Of a stretch of 64,000 nt of DNA, positions 35,345-47,489 are shown one piece after another (position 1 is the first letter of the stretch; each line of letters begins with the position of its first letter). The position numbers and the translations under genes are program-made. The notes below the pieces were generated by a model. That model made no database searches. It saw only the letters and a list, made by a program, of their open reading frames with translations, and was not told where the DNA came from. Source of the stretch: Delphinapterus leucas (Eukaryota > Chordata > Mammalia > Artiodactyla > Monodontidae); contig NW_022098045.1 in NCBI RefSeq assembly GCF_002288925.2, forward strand, positions 7,503,042 to 7,567,041, read 5' to 3'.

Positions 35345-35836
35345 AGCCCAATTATTTTCTCACAGTTTTTGTGGTTCAGGAATATGAGCTTGGCTTATCT
35401 GGATCTTCTTCATAGGGGCTAACACGGTTGCTGTCAAGGTGTCAGCCAGGACTGGGCTTCATATGAAAGCTCAACTGGGGAAGAATTTACTTCCAACTGC
35501 ACATGGTTGTTGGCAGGATTTAGCTCCTCATGGGTTATTGAAATGAGGACCCCAGTTCGTTTTTGACTGTTAGCCAGAAACTGCTCTCAGTTCCTTGCTG
35601 CATTGCTGCTTGTTTCATCAAATCATGGAAGCCAAAAAAGCAATACAGAGAGTTTGCTAGCAAGACGGAAGGCACAGTCTTTTGAATCCTAATTTTGGAA
35701 GTGACATCCTATTACCTTTGCAGTAACCTATTGGGTAGAACGATGTCACCCATGGGGGAGGAGATCACACAAGGGCATGAATACCAGAAGGTGGGGATCA
35801 CTGGGGGTGGGGCATCTTACAAATCTGTTTACCACA
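35345..35836 (-). mobile_element. MLT1-like (ERVL-MaLR) LTR, degraded
   Basis: Old retrovirus-like LTR read on the minus strand. Landmarks seen on +: TCACAGTTTTTGTGGTTCAG, AAGGTGTCAGCCAGGACTGG, AACTGGGGAAGAATTTACTT, TGGTTGTTGGCAGGATT and GGAAGTGACATCCTATTACC. These follow the order of an MLT1-type LTR as I recall it. No internal viral genes accompany it. Confidence 0.65.
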
Positions 35837-36388
35837 GTTGGTGACCTTTTCCAGGACAGTGTTTAGAAGAGTTTCAGTGGAATACTAGAGGCAGAAACCA
35901 GATTCCAATGGTTGAGAAACAAATGTCAAGTGGAGTTTTGTGAGACACCTGTCTTAAGAAGCCTGACTGAGAAAGGAGGGAGAAAGTCAGGAGATTGGAA
36001 CAAGGAAAGGCTTTCTAAGGCCGAAAGAGAATTGAATGGGCCTATTAGGTGAGGAGAAGGAAGGATTAGAAAGAGAAGGAGAAGAAACAAGAGAAGATGG
36101 AGGGGATAACTGAGAGAGCACGTTACTTGAGAGAGAGTGTAGGATATGACTCACAGCTCAGAAAAAGAGAAGGGTTAGCAATAAACAGGTAGAGGAGCAT
36201 CTTTTCTTCAGTGATAGAAAACAGGAAAATAATGGTAGTCAATGTAGGTAAGTTTGTAAGGGGAGAACTTTGACCTAAGTCACACCTGGTAACTTCAAGT
36301 TTCCTGCTGAGGTGGGAAGAGAGGTGAGAAATAATCTGTTTTGGTCTAAGGCTCAGAGGCAAGCATAGAGTTGAGGAGAGTAACAGTT
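35837..36388. other. Purine-rich intergenic DNA
   Basis: Contains a GA-rich stretch (about 36050-36135) without exact periodicity. The frame 36123-36362 (minus) has no domain. Confidence 0.5.
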
Positions 36389-36404
36389 AAGAATAGCAGC
36401 TGAG
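36389..36404. repeat. Target-site duplication, left copy (CHR-1-like SINE)
   Basis: AAGAATAGCAGCTGAG; partner AAGAATAGCAGGTGAG at 36729-36744, one mismatch in 16. Confidence 0.9.
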
Positions 36405-36728
36405 GACTTCCCTGGTGCTCCAGTGGTTAAGAATCTGCCTACCAATGCAGGGGACATGGGTTCGATCCCTGGTCTGGGAAGATCCCACATGCCACGGAGC
36501 AACTAAGCTCACGAACCACAGCTACCGACCCACAGGCTGCAACTACTGAGCCCACATGCTGCAACTACTGAAACCCGTGCACCTAGAGCCCGTGTTCTGC
36601 AACAAGAGAAGCCACCGCAATAAGCCCGTGCACCGCAATGAAGAATAGCCCCTGCTCACCACAACTAGAGAAAGCCCACCTGCAGCAACAAAGACACAAA
36701 GCAGCCCCCAGAATAAATAATAATAAAA
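36405..36728 (+). mobile_element. CHR-1-like long tRNA-derived SINE
   Basis: A 324-bp SINE distinct from the 210-bp copies. After the shared tRNA-like head (GACTTCCCTGGTGCTCCAG; box A 36413-36426, box B GGTTCGATCCC intact at 36459-36469) it continues with repeated CAACTACTGAGCCC/CTGCAACTACTGAA units and ends in an A/TA-rich tail. The intact box B contrasts with the degenerate one in the short copies. Its closeness to CHR-1 and ruminant tRNA-Glu SINEs supports an artiodactyl/cetacean genome. It is flanked by a 16-bp target-site duplication. Confidence 0.93.
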
Positions 36729-36744
36729 AAGAATAGCAGGTGAG
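36729..36744. repeat. Target-site duplication, right copy (CHR-1-like SINE)
   Basis: Partner of 36389-36404, immediately after the A-rich tail. Confidence 0.9.
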
Positions 36745-39700
36745 CTGGATGGGAGAAGGTAGGAATAACTGAAGGTGGTACCTAATTACATCTGAGTGTG
36801 TTTCCTATGTATAAGCTGTCTGTAATGTGTAATAGTCAATAAGCCTTTAACCTTTTTGATTATGAGAATGGCGTGATGAAAAAACTGTTTAAAGAATAAC
36901 TTGGCCATTCTGTAAATAGTTGAGCTAGAGATGGGAGACCATGGCCTTATGAAGAATACTGAAGCACCTGTGGCTGTAATTCAGGCAGGAAGCAGTAAGT
37001 TTCCAAACCCAGATGGGAAGGTTAAGAAAAGGGATGGTTAAACAAAAAATGCCATTATAACACTGGAATGAGATAGATGATCATGAGAATAGTATGAGGA
37101 TGAGAAGGAGGAGGTATATGTTGATAGATTGGAATGATAAGTAGTCAGTGCCTAAAAACTGAGCTTTATGTCTCTAAACAAGTAACTGTTGATTTTAGAG
37201 ATCCTGACATCCTTCAGCTGTCTTATTCTGCTACTCAATCAACTGTTACTCTAATAAAGCAAAAAGTACACACAAACTGCAATTCAAGAGATAAAGTTCG
37301 TTCACCAATAAGTAAGGGAATTTTTTGGAATGTGCAGGTATCATAAAAATCAGGTTACCCGAATGTCCTTAAATGTGAGACTGTCTCAGGGTAAGGGGAA
37401 AATTGAATATTTCCTGAGTGATGCTCTAAGAGGGCCAACCAGCCTGCCACGACACCGGTGAACTAAGAGTTCAACTCATTATGGAACCCCTTTGCCCATT
37501 ATCACTTAAGCGTGGTTGAATGTTCTAGCCTAGTCCAGGACACAACAAGAATGGAACATGAGTAGGGTAGTTTTGATTTTTAATAGATTAGGAAGAAGGT
37601 TAGGATCATTGAAAGATGCTAAATGAAAATGTAGAGAAATTTACAATCCATAGGTATCTGCAAGACTAATTTAAATTTGCATTAGCCTGAATTTAAGTAT
37701 CAACCATTTAAGCTTTCATTTTCTGTAAGTGGGCTGGACTGCTTGGTGGCAGGTCAAAATTGTAAATAGCAAGCCTGCACCTCCAAACTTCTCTAAGGCT
37801 GCCAGAGATTGAATGCTTAATTTATGGTTAATGCATGATTAAGTGTTAAATGGCAGTCAGAGGGACTTTCTGAGATTATCTGATTAGCTTTTAGCACCCA
37901 GAGTTCTCTTCTCAGTGGAATTTGTGCTCTGTAGTTAAGACCCAGTAGTATAAATGTCTAATAGAGAACTTTGATTCATGTACCAACAACACAATCACAA
38001 AGGGCAAGTTATCAGCATTTAAGAAAGGATTTGAGATTTGAATATCTAGTGAGTTTTTCTTGAAGAAAATCTCTTTTATTATTATTATATAAAATTTAAT
38101 GTCTGACTTTGGGATTACATGAAAAATGTCTTCATTTTGTTGCTTTGAAAAGCAGAACAATAAAATGCACTTGATCCTTTAAAAATTACTCGTTTTAAGT
38201 AGATGTGTGTTAATGTCTGGCTCAGGTCATTACTGAGCTATTCTAGGAACGCATTATGTCAAAAACCTCCAAGTTTGAATTATCAAAACTGGGGATGTAT
38301 AATTAGAGTTAATTTTGATATAACTTACTTGGACTTTACACACAGGAATTTACACATCAGAGATTTGATATTTCAGTTGTGTAACTACTAAATTATAAAT
38401 TTTAGAGGTAAAAATACTGGAAGTTACCTTTCTCCGTGTTTTTATCAAAACATATTTTTTAGGATGCTTGTAGCCTTTTCTTGAAGAGAATTTTATTGTT
38501 AAGCAAAGTTCTGCATGTCTCTTTTCTGAATGATTTTTCTGAATCATTAATGTTACCATATATTGTATATCATAAAGAGGGCTACTTTATCAAACATTCA
38601 TCCACAGAGCCCTGCATGGAACTCATTTGGAAAACAATATTTGTTCAGTTCCTGTAGTTTACAGATGAAGTAACTAAAGCCCTGGAAGGAAAAATGATCT
38701 TCACAGGGCCACGTATCTACTTAGTGACAGATGCAAAATGCATAACGACAAAGTTTGAGTTTCATCCCTGCTATCTTGCTCTTCCACACTAAGAATGGAT
38801 CTCTCAAACAAACATTCTAATAAACAATATCTTTTGATAAATGTATACTAATCTTCTAAATTAGTTGTTTGGGTCAAATCTCTTTGAAATTCAGAAGTCA
38901 GTATCAAGTTATGGGTTTCCTTTTAGATGACACATCTACCATGCTCATTTCAAATTATTTTTTGTCATAAAATAGAGCTTAAATAAGCAGCTTTTCATGA
39001 AAAAAGGTGATGGATTATTTTTTAAGAAGATGATTTATTTTTATGAGATGAGTCATGAAAGACTTGGTTTAAATAATATATACGTAAGGCTTTTCTAAAA
39101 AGTTAAAGGAAATTAAGGTGCTATAAATATATAAATAATAAAATGCCTTTAAAAGACTTCTCTTTTTTGTGCTTTTCCCCTTTCAACTGAATCTGTAATA
39201 ATACAGTTCTGTTATATTCTTAAATACAAACATCTGCTCCAAGAGCAATGCCGTCTTAATCATCTTATTTGCAGAAACAAGTGTTTGACACATATTGACA
39301 GGTTTGTAGGCTGGAGCAGTTCCATATGACCTTTCTATAGTACACAGAATGCTGGAGGTAGGCCAGCGGGTGTTGGTTAGAAATGAAGGCAAGGAAAATC
39401 ATTTAGCTTTTCATTTCCAGGTAAAACAAAAAAACTTTATATTTCAGCAAGGCAGAACAGTCAACTAAAACACTGATGTGTGAACTTACCACCAACAGTC
39501 TTTGTGCATCAATACAATACTCTACTTACAAAATATTAAAATGATATCTGAAAAATAAAATACTGTACAGATCACCTGCCTTTGTCATCTTTAATATGAT
39601 CATGATTTCTCAGTTCTTTCAGTGAGGCTTCTAAGTCGCTTCATAGTTTCATAAATCTTACCAACATTTATTTATCACACAAAAAATTGTTACATTTCCT

Positions 39701-40540
39701 TGCCTCTGTTTTGTACAGGTTGATAATTTAATTCCTTGGATGTTTTCTCTAAAAAGAATTATTTCAAAACCCTTAAATACTTTTATTTTTGCCAATTAAA
39801 ATTTTTCTTCTTAATTTATGAACTTTTCTTTCTCAAGGAGTCTAATTATCAGCCTAATAACCGGTTAATCTTGTTCTTTCAGAAATGGATTGTTCTTGGA
39901 ATAGTCATGGGTTTTTGCAAGGCACAGGTGGATAAAGTGTGGACCTCATGCTGCTGCTGCTTCTGTCACTGCACTTAAAGAGAAACACTAAATACAGCAA
40001 TTAGAAAAAAAAACCCATCAAATAAAGATGAATAATTAAAATTATCAGAAGTTTCTAAAACTTAGTAAGCTTTGTGAGTTATATAAAAATGACTAAATTC
40101 CTGCTTTAATTCAAAGTATGCTCACACTAATGATAATAATGCACTGGACTTTTTTTTAGCGCATTCTTTGTTCTTGGCCAGAGTGCAATATGAGTTGTCC
40201 TTTAACCCCATCCATAAGGATTTGAATACAAGAACACAGAAGGAATCTGGTGAAGAGTATTAAAATGACTTACCTTAAGAGATCTAAATTGTATTTGCTT
40301 ATTCACGATTCTATGCCAAATAAGAAAGAGATAACAATTAAACATCCCAGAAAACTATAAGCTTGTAGATATTAACCTTAGAAGAAAGGATATACATGTT
40401 TTGAGTATATACTAAAACTCCTGATATTTCTACCTATAGCCTGAAAAGCAAAATTCAGGAAAACTATACATAAAATAATTTTATACATTATTAACATCAG
40501 TACTCTAGTGGGGCAGAAATTAGTTCAGACAGAGGTATAC
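36745..40540. other. Long intergenic stretch with few recognisable repeats
   Basis: Apart from a possible old repeat at about 36850-37060 and a MIR-like scrap near 38640-38745 (TTTACAGATGAAGTAACTAA, AGGGCCACGTATCTACTTAG), this is sequence without an assigned family. No open frame exceeds about 82 codons. With few repeats over 3.8 kb it could hold conserved non-coding elements, but that cannot be seen without an alignment. Confidence 0.45.
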
Positions 40541-40700
40541 TTTTCTTCCTTCCCTTGTCTTCTCCATGAACCTGTCCTTTCTCCCCATCCTCCTCTTCTT
40601 TTTATCCCATCCTCTTCCTTCTCTTTCATATTTTTCCTCACTCCTTCTTCACTTCTCTGATCCCCTTCTCTATTACCCTTTCCTTCTTCTTCCCCAAAGA
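40541..40700. repeat. Pyrimidine-rich (C/T) tract
   Basis: About 160 bases dominated by C and T without strict periodicity. The + frame 40566-40760 (Leu/Ser/Pro-rich) is a product of this composition. Confidence 0.8.
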
Positions 40701-40924
40701 CTCATTCCTTCCTCTCAGAGCCCTACTTCATACCAAGAATTCTCATCTCCAAATGGATGAATAAGTAGATGCAAAATTCTACAGATTTTTTTTTGGAATT
40801 TCTTAAAGATGAATTATTTCTTAGATATGTGTCATCAAGCTGGGACATTCACTAAACAGATGTCAATTAGATTTTTGGTGAGTTTCCTGCAGCTTCTAGA
40901 TTCTCTTTTCTCTTAAAAAAAAAA

Positions 40925-41065
40925 CTTAGAAAAGGACTTGATTGGATAGTTCACAAAAAAGGAAGTACAAATGGCTTATCAATTATAAAAAGGTGCTCCA
41001 TGTTACTTGTGACTAAAGAAATGCAAAATAAACCATTAGGGAGATGCCATTTTAAATATCAAGTG
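40925..41065 (+). mobile_element. L1 ORF2 fragment, ancient
   Basis: AAAAGGACTTGATTGGATAG, a TACAAATGGCTTATCAA stretch, ACTAAAGAAATGCAAAATAA and GGGAGATGCCATTTT correspond in order to the conserved late ORF2 region of old L1s. Confidence 0.7.
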
Positions 41066-41153
41066 TCAACTGTGTATCTTTAAGCAATAAATATATTTAA
41101 AAAGAAGAAAAAAAGTTATTTCATTTTGCAAAAGTATTCTTGACATAAAGTAC

Positions 41154-41512
41154 TGCTGTTAGACTGACTTTTATATCCCCCCAAAGTTATGTTGAAACCT
41201 AATCCTCAATGTGTTGGTATTAGGAGGTGGGGCTTTGAGGAGGTGATTAGGTCATGAGGATGAAGCCCTCAGGAATGGGATTAGTGCCCTTATAAAAGAG
41301 ACCCCAGAAAGCTCCCTTGCCTCTTCTGCCATGTGAGGACAAAGGGAGCAGATAGTTATCTATGAACCACAAAACAGATTCTTACCAGACACTGAATCTA
41401 CTGGTGCTTTGATCTTGGACTTCCTAGCCTCCAGAACTATGAGAAATAGACGTTTGTTGTTTATAATCCAGTTTATGGTATTTTTTTATATCGGCCCAAA
41501 TGGACTAAGACA
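41154..41512 (+). mobile_element. MaLR-type (MLT1/MST-like) solo LTR, + orientation
   Basis: A 359-bp LTR beginning TGCTGTTAGACTG and ending GGACTAAGACA, with ATGTTGAAACCTAATCCTCA, GGAGGTGATTAGGTCATGAG, TTATAAAAGAGACCCC (TATA-like) and CTCCAGAACTATGAGAAATA. It is flanked by AGTAC (41149-41153) and ATTAC (41513-41517), a 5-bp duplication with one mismatch, as expected for this class. No internal region is present. Same family as 62789-63139 but in opposite orientation. Confidence 0.9.
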
Positions 41513-41517
41513 ATTAC

Positions 41518-42384
41518 CTTAGTACATATAAAACACAAAATCATTTTGAGACTACAGGGTATCTTAGAGTCACCTACTTCATAAATTCTTTCTGGATTTA
41601 TAATATAAAAATACTCTCCTTTCTGGTAACATTCTATCTGCATCCTTCTTCTGATAGTTCTCATTTCTAATGCATGTGTCCTGTCTCTTACAGTTGTAGG
41701 ATTCTAGGAGACAGAGAAGCTTCCACATTACCCAGCATGGGCCCCCATTTATCTTTATGGGTCCTCAATAATGATACTGAATAAACTACAAGAGATCATT
41801 AAAGACTAAGAGATCAGTGTGTAAACTGGACTTCGAGCCTAAGGTTTAGTGGAATTGAAAGGTGATGCCAAGTGCTGTTTATGCACAAAAAGTTATACCT
41901 ACAAAGGATTGACTCAATGTGGGGATCCCCAAATTAACTGACTCTTTAGATCAAAGAATTGAGAACCCTGGAAAAATAATAAATACATTTTCTGGAAGGA
42001 ATCACTATATTATCATGTCATTCATTCATAATTGAACCCAGTTTAATTTATTAGGTTATTCTAGGCAGAAGAAGTCCAGGCCAATTTGGCTTGAAGAGTA
42101 TGGCCAATATCGAGTGAGAGATCAGGAGTGATCCATGGTTCACCCCAGTGTTGGAGAGGGTATGGATGAATTTTCAGGACACTGGGCTGAGCATGGGGAA
42201 GAAGTTGGAATGGGCCCTGCCTTTGAGGTAATGCATGAATTATGAGGGATTAGTCATTAGAGGTAGGGTTGTAGCCCAGAGGGAAGAGTCAAGAAAGAAC
42301 TTCAATTTCACAAAAAATGAGTCATATTTTGGGTTATGAACATAATTTCTTATTCTGGGAAGAAAAAAGGGATCAGAGAACTGT
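41518..42384. other. Intergenic DNA, no recognised feature
   Basis: No assigned repeat or gene. Confidence 0.5.
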
Positions 42385-42530
42385 GTTCTAATCTAGACTC
42401 TAATGACCTCTGAGGTTTTATGGATCTTATTATCCTGCAACTCATTTCCCCCATCTGTGAAAATAAGATAACTTATACTATCTACCTTGCTAAAGGGTGA
42501 CATGTAACTACAGCTGTCATTATTAGAATC
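42385..42530 (-). mobile_element. MIR SINE fragment
   Basis: Reverse-oriented MIR core: CAACTCATTTCCCCCATCTG followed by TGAAAATAAGATAACTTATA, the antisense of the CAGATGAGGAAACTGAG-type motif. Confidence 0.65.
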
Positions 42531-42569
42531 AGTGAGTTTTAAAATACAAAGCTCTATTAATAATTAAAC

Positions 42570-43055
42570 ACACTTTTAAAAATGGTGGCAAAATATACAT
42601 AACATAAAATTTACCATTTTAACAGTTTTTAAGTGTCCAGTCCAGTGTTATTAAATGTATTCACATTGTTGTGCAACCATCACCACGTCCATTTCTAGAA
42701 CTTTTCCATCTTTCTGAACTGGAACTCTGTCCCCATTAAACAGTAACTTCTCATTTCTCCCTCCCCTATCCCCGGCAACCACCATTCTGCTTTTAGTTTC
42801 TATGAGTTTGACCACTCTAGGTACCTGGTTTAAGTGGAATCAAACCGTATTTGTCCTTTGGTGTCTGGCTTATTTCACTTGGCACAATGTCTTCAAGGTC
42901 TATCCATAGTGTAGCATGGATCAGAATTTCATTTCTTTAAGAAAATAATCTCCATTGTATGTGTATACCACATTTTGTTTATCCACTCATCCATCAACGG
43001 GATTTGGTTTGTATCCAACTTTTGGCTATTCTAAATAATGTTGGGGTAAGAGCAT
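42570..43055 (-). mobile_element. Ancient L1M 3' end
   Basis: Minus-strand L1M: AACATAAAATTTACCATTTT, TTGTGCAACCATCACCACGT, TCCATTGTATGTGTATACCA, and a TTTATCCACTCATCCATCAA stretch as seen on +. It covers 3' UTR and the last part of ORF2. Related to 49676-49800 and 54310-54575. Confidence 0.88.
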
Positions 43056-44350
43056 TATACTAAACATGCTCTATTTTTAAAAGAATTAGTATTCTAGTTA
43101 ATAAAACGTACAGAATTGTACAGGTTTGGTAGGAATAAGTTTAAGTTATTCAAATGGATTTTAGATAATATCACCAATAAGCACCAGATTTAGTTTCAGA
43201 GATTTTTTTTAAAATGCAAATCGAGTATTTGAACAGCCCAAGTGATATTAGCACTTAGCACTTAGACTGTTGTAACTTAACATCTGGGCTCCATCATGTA
43301 CAAATTATATAAAAACATCAATGCCAGAAACTGACTGAGCTTTCCTAATTCTCTTATTCCCCTTAAAATTATTTTTAAATATATATTTTTTCTAATCCTC
43401 TTTGTAAGGTTCCATTCAGCAAGTTTCTTGCTCTTCTCAGGGCCTAACCTTAAAGTGTGGAGCATGAAGATAGCACATGTGTTTTTACAATGAGATGTTT
43501 AAAGTAAAATTTTCATAAATGAATGTTTGGGTCTGAACAAAAACCCTTTATTTCCCGGTGGATAGAAATACATCTCTGAAGATTGACATAGTTTTCGGTC
43601 AAGTTATGATGTACTCAAGACTTGGGGAACAGTTGGAAGTGAGTGGTGGAGAAAGGGGAAATTCCAAGAAAATAGGGCATGGAAATCTGAATGAAGCAAT
43701 TCTCTGTCTTTTAGTGAAGAAAGGAACAAGAAGGCAAAACACACAAGGGGTTCCATTCTTTTGTGGAATAATTTGGTGCCTTTCAAGTAGCTTCTGGAAT
43801 CACTACCACAACTTGGCAAGGTTGACAAATAAAATTGAGATATGAAACAAAGGGAGAAGACCATGCTTCGTTAGGCATTACTTGTTTTCTTCTATGATAA
43901 TAGAGAAATTTGTGTCAAAAAAGAATAAAAAATCTGTAGTATAGTTATTTACTGAATCCTCCTTGTACTTACAATTGAAACTTAATTTGGTCTAACATTA
44001 AAAATGAAATTAGTGGAGAATGAGAATTATGTTTTTCATTTCTGAATTGAACTCTCCAGATGCCCCTCTACATGCTTTCTCTAATCAGAGCCAGAAGGAG
44101 GAAAATTCTAGACTAAATGAAATGAAGCACAGACAGTGTGTTCAGGGTGTCAAATGTTTTCAGTAGATCCATGTGTCCTACTGAGCTGGATGGAACCTTG
44201 ATTCTGGAATTAAAATCTTAACTTGCCTGTTTGATTTGTGACCTCACCACCTAATAGTTGATTTAACCATATTTTTAGTATTTAAGAAAATGGTCCTAAG
44301 CTAGTAAAGGATCTCATACATAGGTCGAAATATTCAGGATAAACTAGATA
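43056..44350. other. Intergenic DNA, no recognised feature
   Basis: Two long antiparallel frames (43558-43845 + and 43604-43864 -) overlap almost fully, which argues for chance. No domain. Confidence 0.5.
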
Positions 44351-44805
44351 CAGGCATACCTTGTTTTTTTGCACTTCACTTTATTGTGCTTAGCAGATAC
44401 TGCGTTTTTTACAGATTCAAGGCTTGTCGCAACCCTGTGTTGAACAAGTGTTTTGGCATCATTTTTCCAACAGCATTTGCTCACTTCATGTCTTTGTGTC
44501 ACATTTTGGTAATTCTCACAATATTTCAACTTTTTAATTATTGTATTTATTATGGTGACCTGTGATCAGTGATCTTTGGTATTACTACTCTAACTCACTA
44601 AAGGTTCAGAAGATGGTTAGCATTTTTTAGCAATAAAGTATTTTTAAATTAAGGCGTAATCTTAGACATAATGCTATTGCATACTAAAGACTGCAGTATG
44701 GTGTAAACATTACTTTTATATGCCCTGGGAAACCAAAAAAATTTTGTGACTTGCTTTATCACAGTGGTCTGCAACCAAATCCACAATGTCTCCAAGCTAT
44801 TCCTA
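44351..44805 (+). mobile_element. Tigger1-like DNA transposon, internally deleted
   Basis: The left end CAGGCATACCTTG and a degraded right end AAGCTATTCCTA (reverse complement related to TAGGCATACCT) form terminal inverted repeats, flanked by TA on both sides (44349-44350 and 44806-44807). Inside, a TTGCTCACTTCATGTCTTTG stretch, GTGATCAGTGATCTTTGGTA and TTATATGCCCTGGGAAACCA match Tigger1 ends. At 455 bp the transposase gene is missing, so it is a non-autonomous copy. Confidence 0.92.
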
Positions 44806-44807
44806 TA

Positions 44808-46101
44808 ATTATGTGGAATTTAATAATATACTAAGTTGCCAAAGGCTTTTATTAGTCCTCTTCTGATTAATTTCAGTTTAGTTAGCACATGTCTTTGGAC
44901 GAAATACTTAACTTCCCTGGTCAATATTATTTTCATTTAGTTAAATGAGGAGCTTGCATTAACTTATCCCTAAACTCTCTCTTATCTCTTAAATTTTATA
45001 GTTCTGTTTAACCTCAGTTTCTCCATCTATAAAATGGGTGTATTCTTAACAGGATTTTTAGATTTATTTTCTCGACCTCTGTTACTAATCCCTAGTTGGA
45101 AGTGATTCTTGGTGAAGGGAACATCTGTTTCACAACTGTATCGATAAGGATGATATTGATCTTATATTAGGGGACATTAGCTGACTTTGCACAGTAGAGA
45201 AATGCATCTATGTTGGTTATCTTTGAGATTGCTCATCTGTCTTAGTGATGGTTAACTAGTTATACCACATTTTGGCATCACAATTAACCAAAGGTTCTTG
45301 AGCCCTTTTGAGCAAGTTTTATGTTGACTCATATCAGTCTCTTCTCAAAACTCTTTACAGAATTCTTGAGAGCAAACCAAAATTTTAAATGTACTTTCTG
45401 TTATCTGAGGGATTGATTTTTTTATACAATGTTTCTGCAGTTTTCTAATCAGCAAGGGCACCTTCCTCTGGGTGATAAATGTGTTAGTATGTTTTACGGA
45501 GTCAGTAAATCAGGAACAATAATAATAGTAAAAAAAGCGCCGTCCATAAGTAACTTCAGATTGCAATTTATGTAATGACATCACATCCCTTCTTTAACTA
45601 AAGCACAGAAGTCTCATTTACCTGCAGTCTGATAAACACTGAAAATTTTTTCAGGTTGAAATTTAATATAGGCACATAATATATGACATTTGTATTCAAA
45701 AGAAATAATGAAGAGAAGATGAACTGATAAGCAAATGATGTGGTAATATATGCCGTAATGGGGAAGACAGAGGGTGGACAGATGACAGAACCACATTTCT
45801 TTTTTAAACACAGTTCCCTGAATTTTGCAGCATATACATTTCTAGACAATGGAGGCAGATCAAAACTCAAGTGGTGACAAGAGAGTTTACTGCTGTGGTT
45901 TTAGTATCTTCCATTCCGTGAATATTTATCACGGCAGCATCACACAGAACACTTCTCCCTGCTTATTGCAATCATTTGCTGTACATGCCATCATAGTTAA
46001 ACGTTCATACATTTTTCTGTTATGAGGCTTACTGTTTTGTGGCTTAAAGCATCTATGTGCCTCAATAAATGCTGCTTTTAATTAGGCTACGATGAAGAGA
46101 A
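44808..46101. other. Intergenic DNA with a MIR fragment
   Basis: A reversed MIR core at about 44995-45060 (TAACCTCAGTTTCTCCATCT, ATAAAATGGGTG). Otherwise no recognised feature. Confidence 0.55.
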
Positions 46102-46110
46102 ACTTTTTAG
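46102..46110. repeat. Target-site duplication, left copy (SINE copy 5)
   Basis: ACTTTTTAG, exact partner at 46313-46321. Confidence 0.75.
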
Positions 46111-46312
46111 ATTGTTTTTTTTTTCGGTACGCGGGCCTCTCACTGTTGTGGCCTCTCCCGTTGCGGAGCACAGGCTCCGGACGCGCAGGCTCAGCGGCCA
46201 TGGCTCACGGGCCCAGACGCTCCGCATGTGGGATCTTCCCGGACGGGGCACGAAGCCGTGCCCCTGGAATCGGCAGGCGGACTCTCAACCACTGCGCCAC
46301 CAGGGAAGCCCC
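46111..46312 (-). mobile_element. CHR-type tRNA-derived SINE, copy 5
   Basis: Minus-strand copy: T tail 46115-46124, body with CGGTACGCGGGCCTCTCACT, head GGGAAGCCCC at its right end. It has a small internal deletion relative to copy 1 (the CCGCGG...GCGGC part near 46220-46230 is shortened). Exact 9-bp duplication ACTTTTTAG on both sides. Frames 46092-46376 and 46112-46321 are SINE translations. Confidence 0.96.
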
Positions 46313-46321
46313 ACTTTTTAG

Positions 46322-47221
46322 TTTTATAAGAACATTTTGTGACTTATGGTTGTTCCCTTTTACTAACTCAATTTAAATCTAAAATCAGTTTAACTTTTAA
46401 TAGTGATCTCTTTCTAATCTGATATACTTCTTTTATCTAAGGTATCTATATTAACATAAACATATTACAATTCATGCAATCATTTCTCTCATCTCTGCCA
46501 TATAGCATTTAAACCTGATTCTAGAGACCAGATTTGGCTTAGTCAAACAAAACTCCTAAGGATGTTTGGTATAGTTGTTGTAAATAAAAGCTGTATACAT
46601 TTGGTCCACAGAAACTATTTTGAAATTAAAACTCACAAATGTAAAGTGACAAGCTCTGTACTGATTCATGCATATCAATATGTGATTTGTAAATACACAT
46701 TAATAAAATGTCTGTCAACCTTATCAATTTTCCTGTTTGTCTCAAAAGCAGTGACTACAATTCTAATTACCATTTGATTCCAACTATTCATAATCACATT
46801 GTTTTGCCAAATTGGTTATAACAGAATTAAATGTGGTAATAAGACACAATCATAGTTAAGGAGATTGTCCAATATAGGAATTTCTTCAGTCCTTATAGAG
46901 AGTTATTTATAGTAATTAATTATCAATAATACTAAATACCTTATGTTGATTTGTTTTGGAGTTAGAGCTGAGAAAATGTGATATTTCATTGAAAACAAAA
47001 CAATTCTTCCGAAGTTTCCTGATTCTTCACTACTCAGGGCCAACCCTTTCATTAGATCAATTTTTAAAAATTGCAGTGACAACTCTAATTAAATCATATT
47101 TCCAATTTTATGTGATGATAATTATATCCTCTCCTCAATATGTTAACTTATTAAACAAATGTCAACTTATACCTGAAAGAGTGGACTTGTGAATGTTAAA
47201 GTAATCAAGAAACAAAAATTA
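46322..47221. other. Intergenic DNA, no recognised feature
   Basis: AT-rich with only short chance frames. Confidence 0.5.
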
Positions 47222-47360
47222 CTTAAAATAAGATGTCCTAAGTTAGGTAGATAGGAAGCCCCATGAGGGTAGGAAGATGTTTATCCTATTCACTGTCAGA
47301 TTCTCACTGCCTAGTACAGGATCTGGCACACAGTAAGCAAATAAAAGTAGTAGTTCAATG
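47222..47360 (+). mobile_element. L2 LINE 3'-end fragment
   Basis: CACTGTCAGATTCTCACTGC, CCTAGTACAGGATCTGGCAC and ACAGTAAGCAAATAAA are the L2 3' terminal landmarks (compare GCCTAGAACAGTGCCTGGCA). Confidence 0.7.
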
Positions 47361-47489
47361 AAATAAAATACAATAGGTAATTTTATCAAATACCCTTGTT
47401 CCACACACTTCTCATTGCTATATGCTTCTATAGTTTTGTTCATAATTTCTTTTTTCTCGAATTTCTTTTCATTATTTCTTTATTTGGCT

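Noticed and set aside
40541..40700. Pyrimidine tract as a splice acceptor region of an exon
   Set aside because: Far longer than a splice-site tract, and no coding exon follows.
43558..43864. Two antiparallel frames of 95 and 86 codons
   Set aside because: Almost complete overlap on opposite strands, no domain and no conserved motif; best explained by chance.
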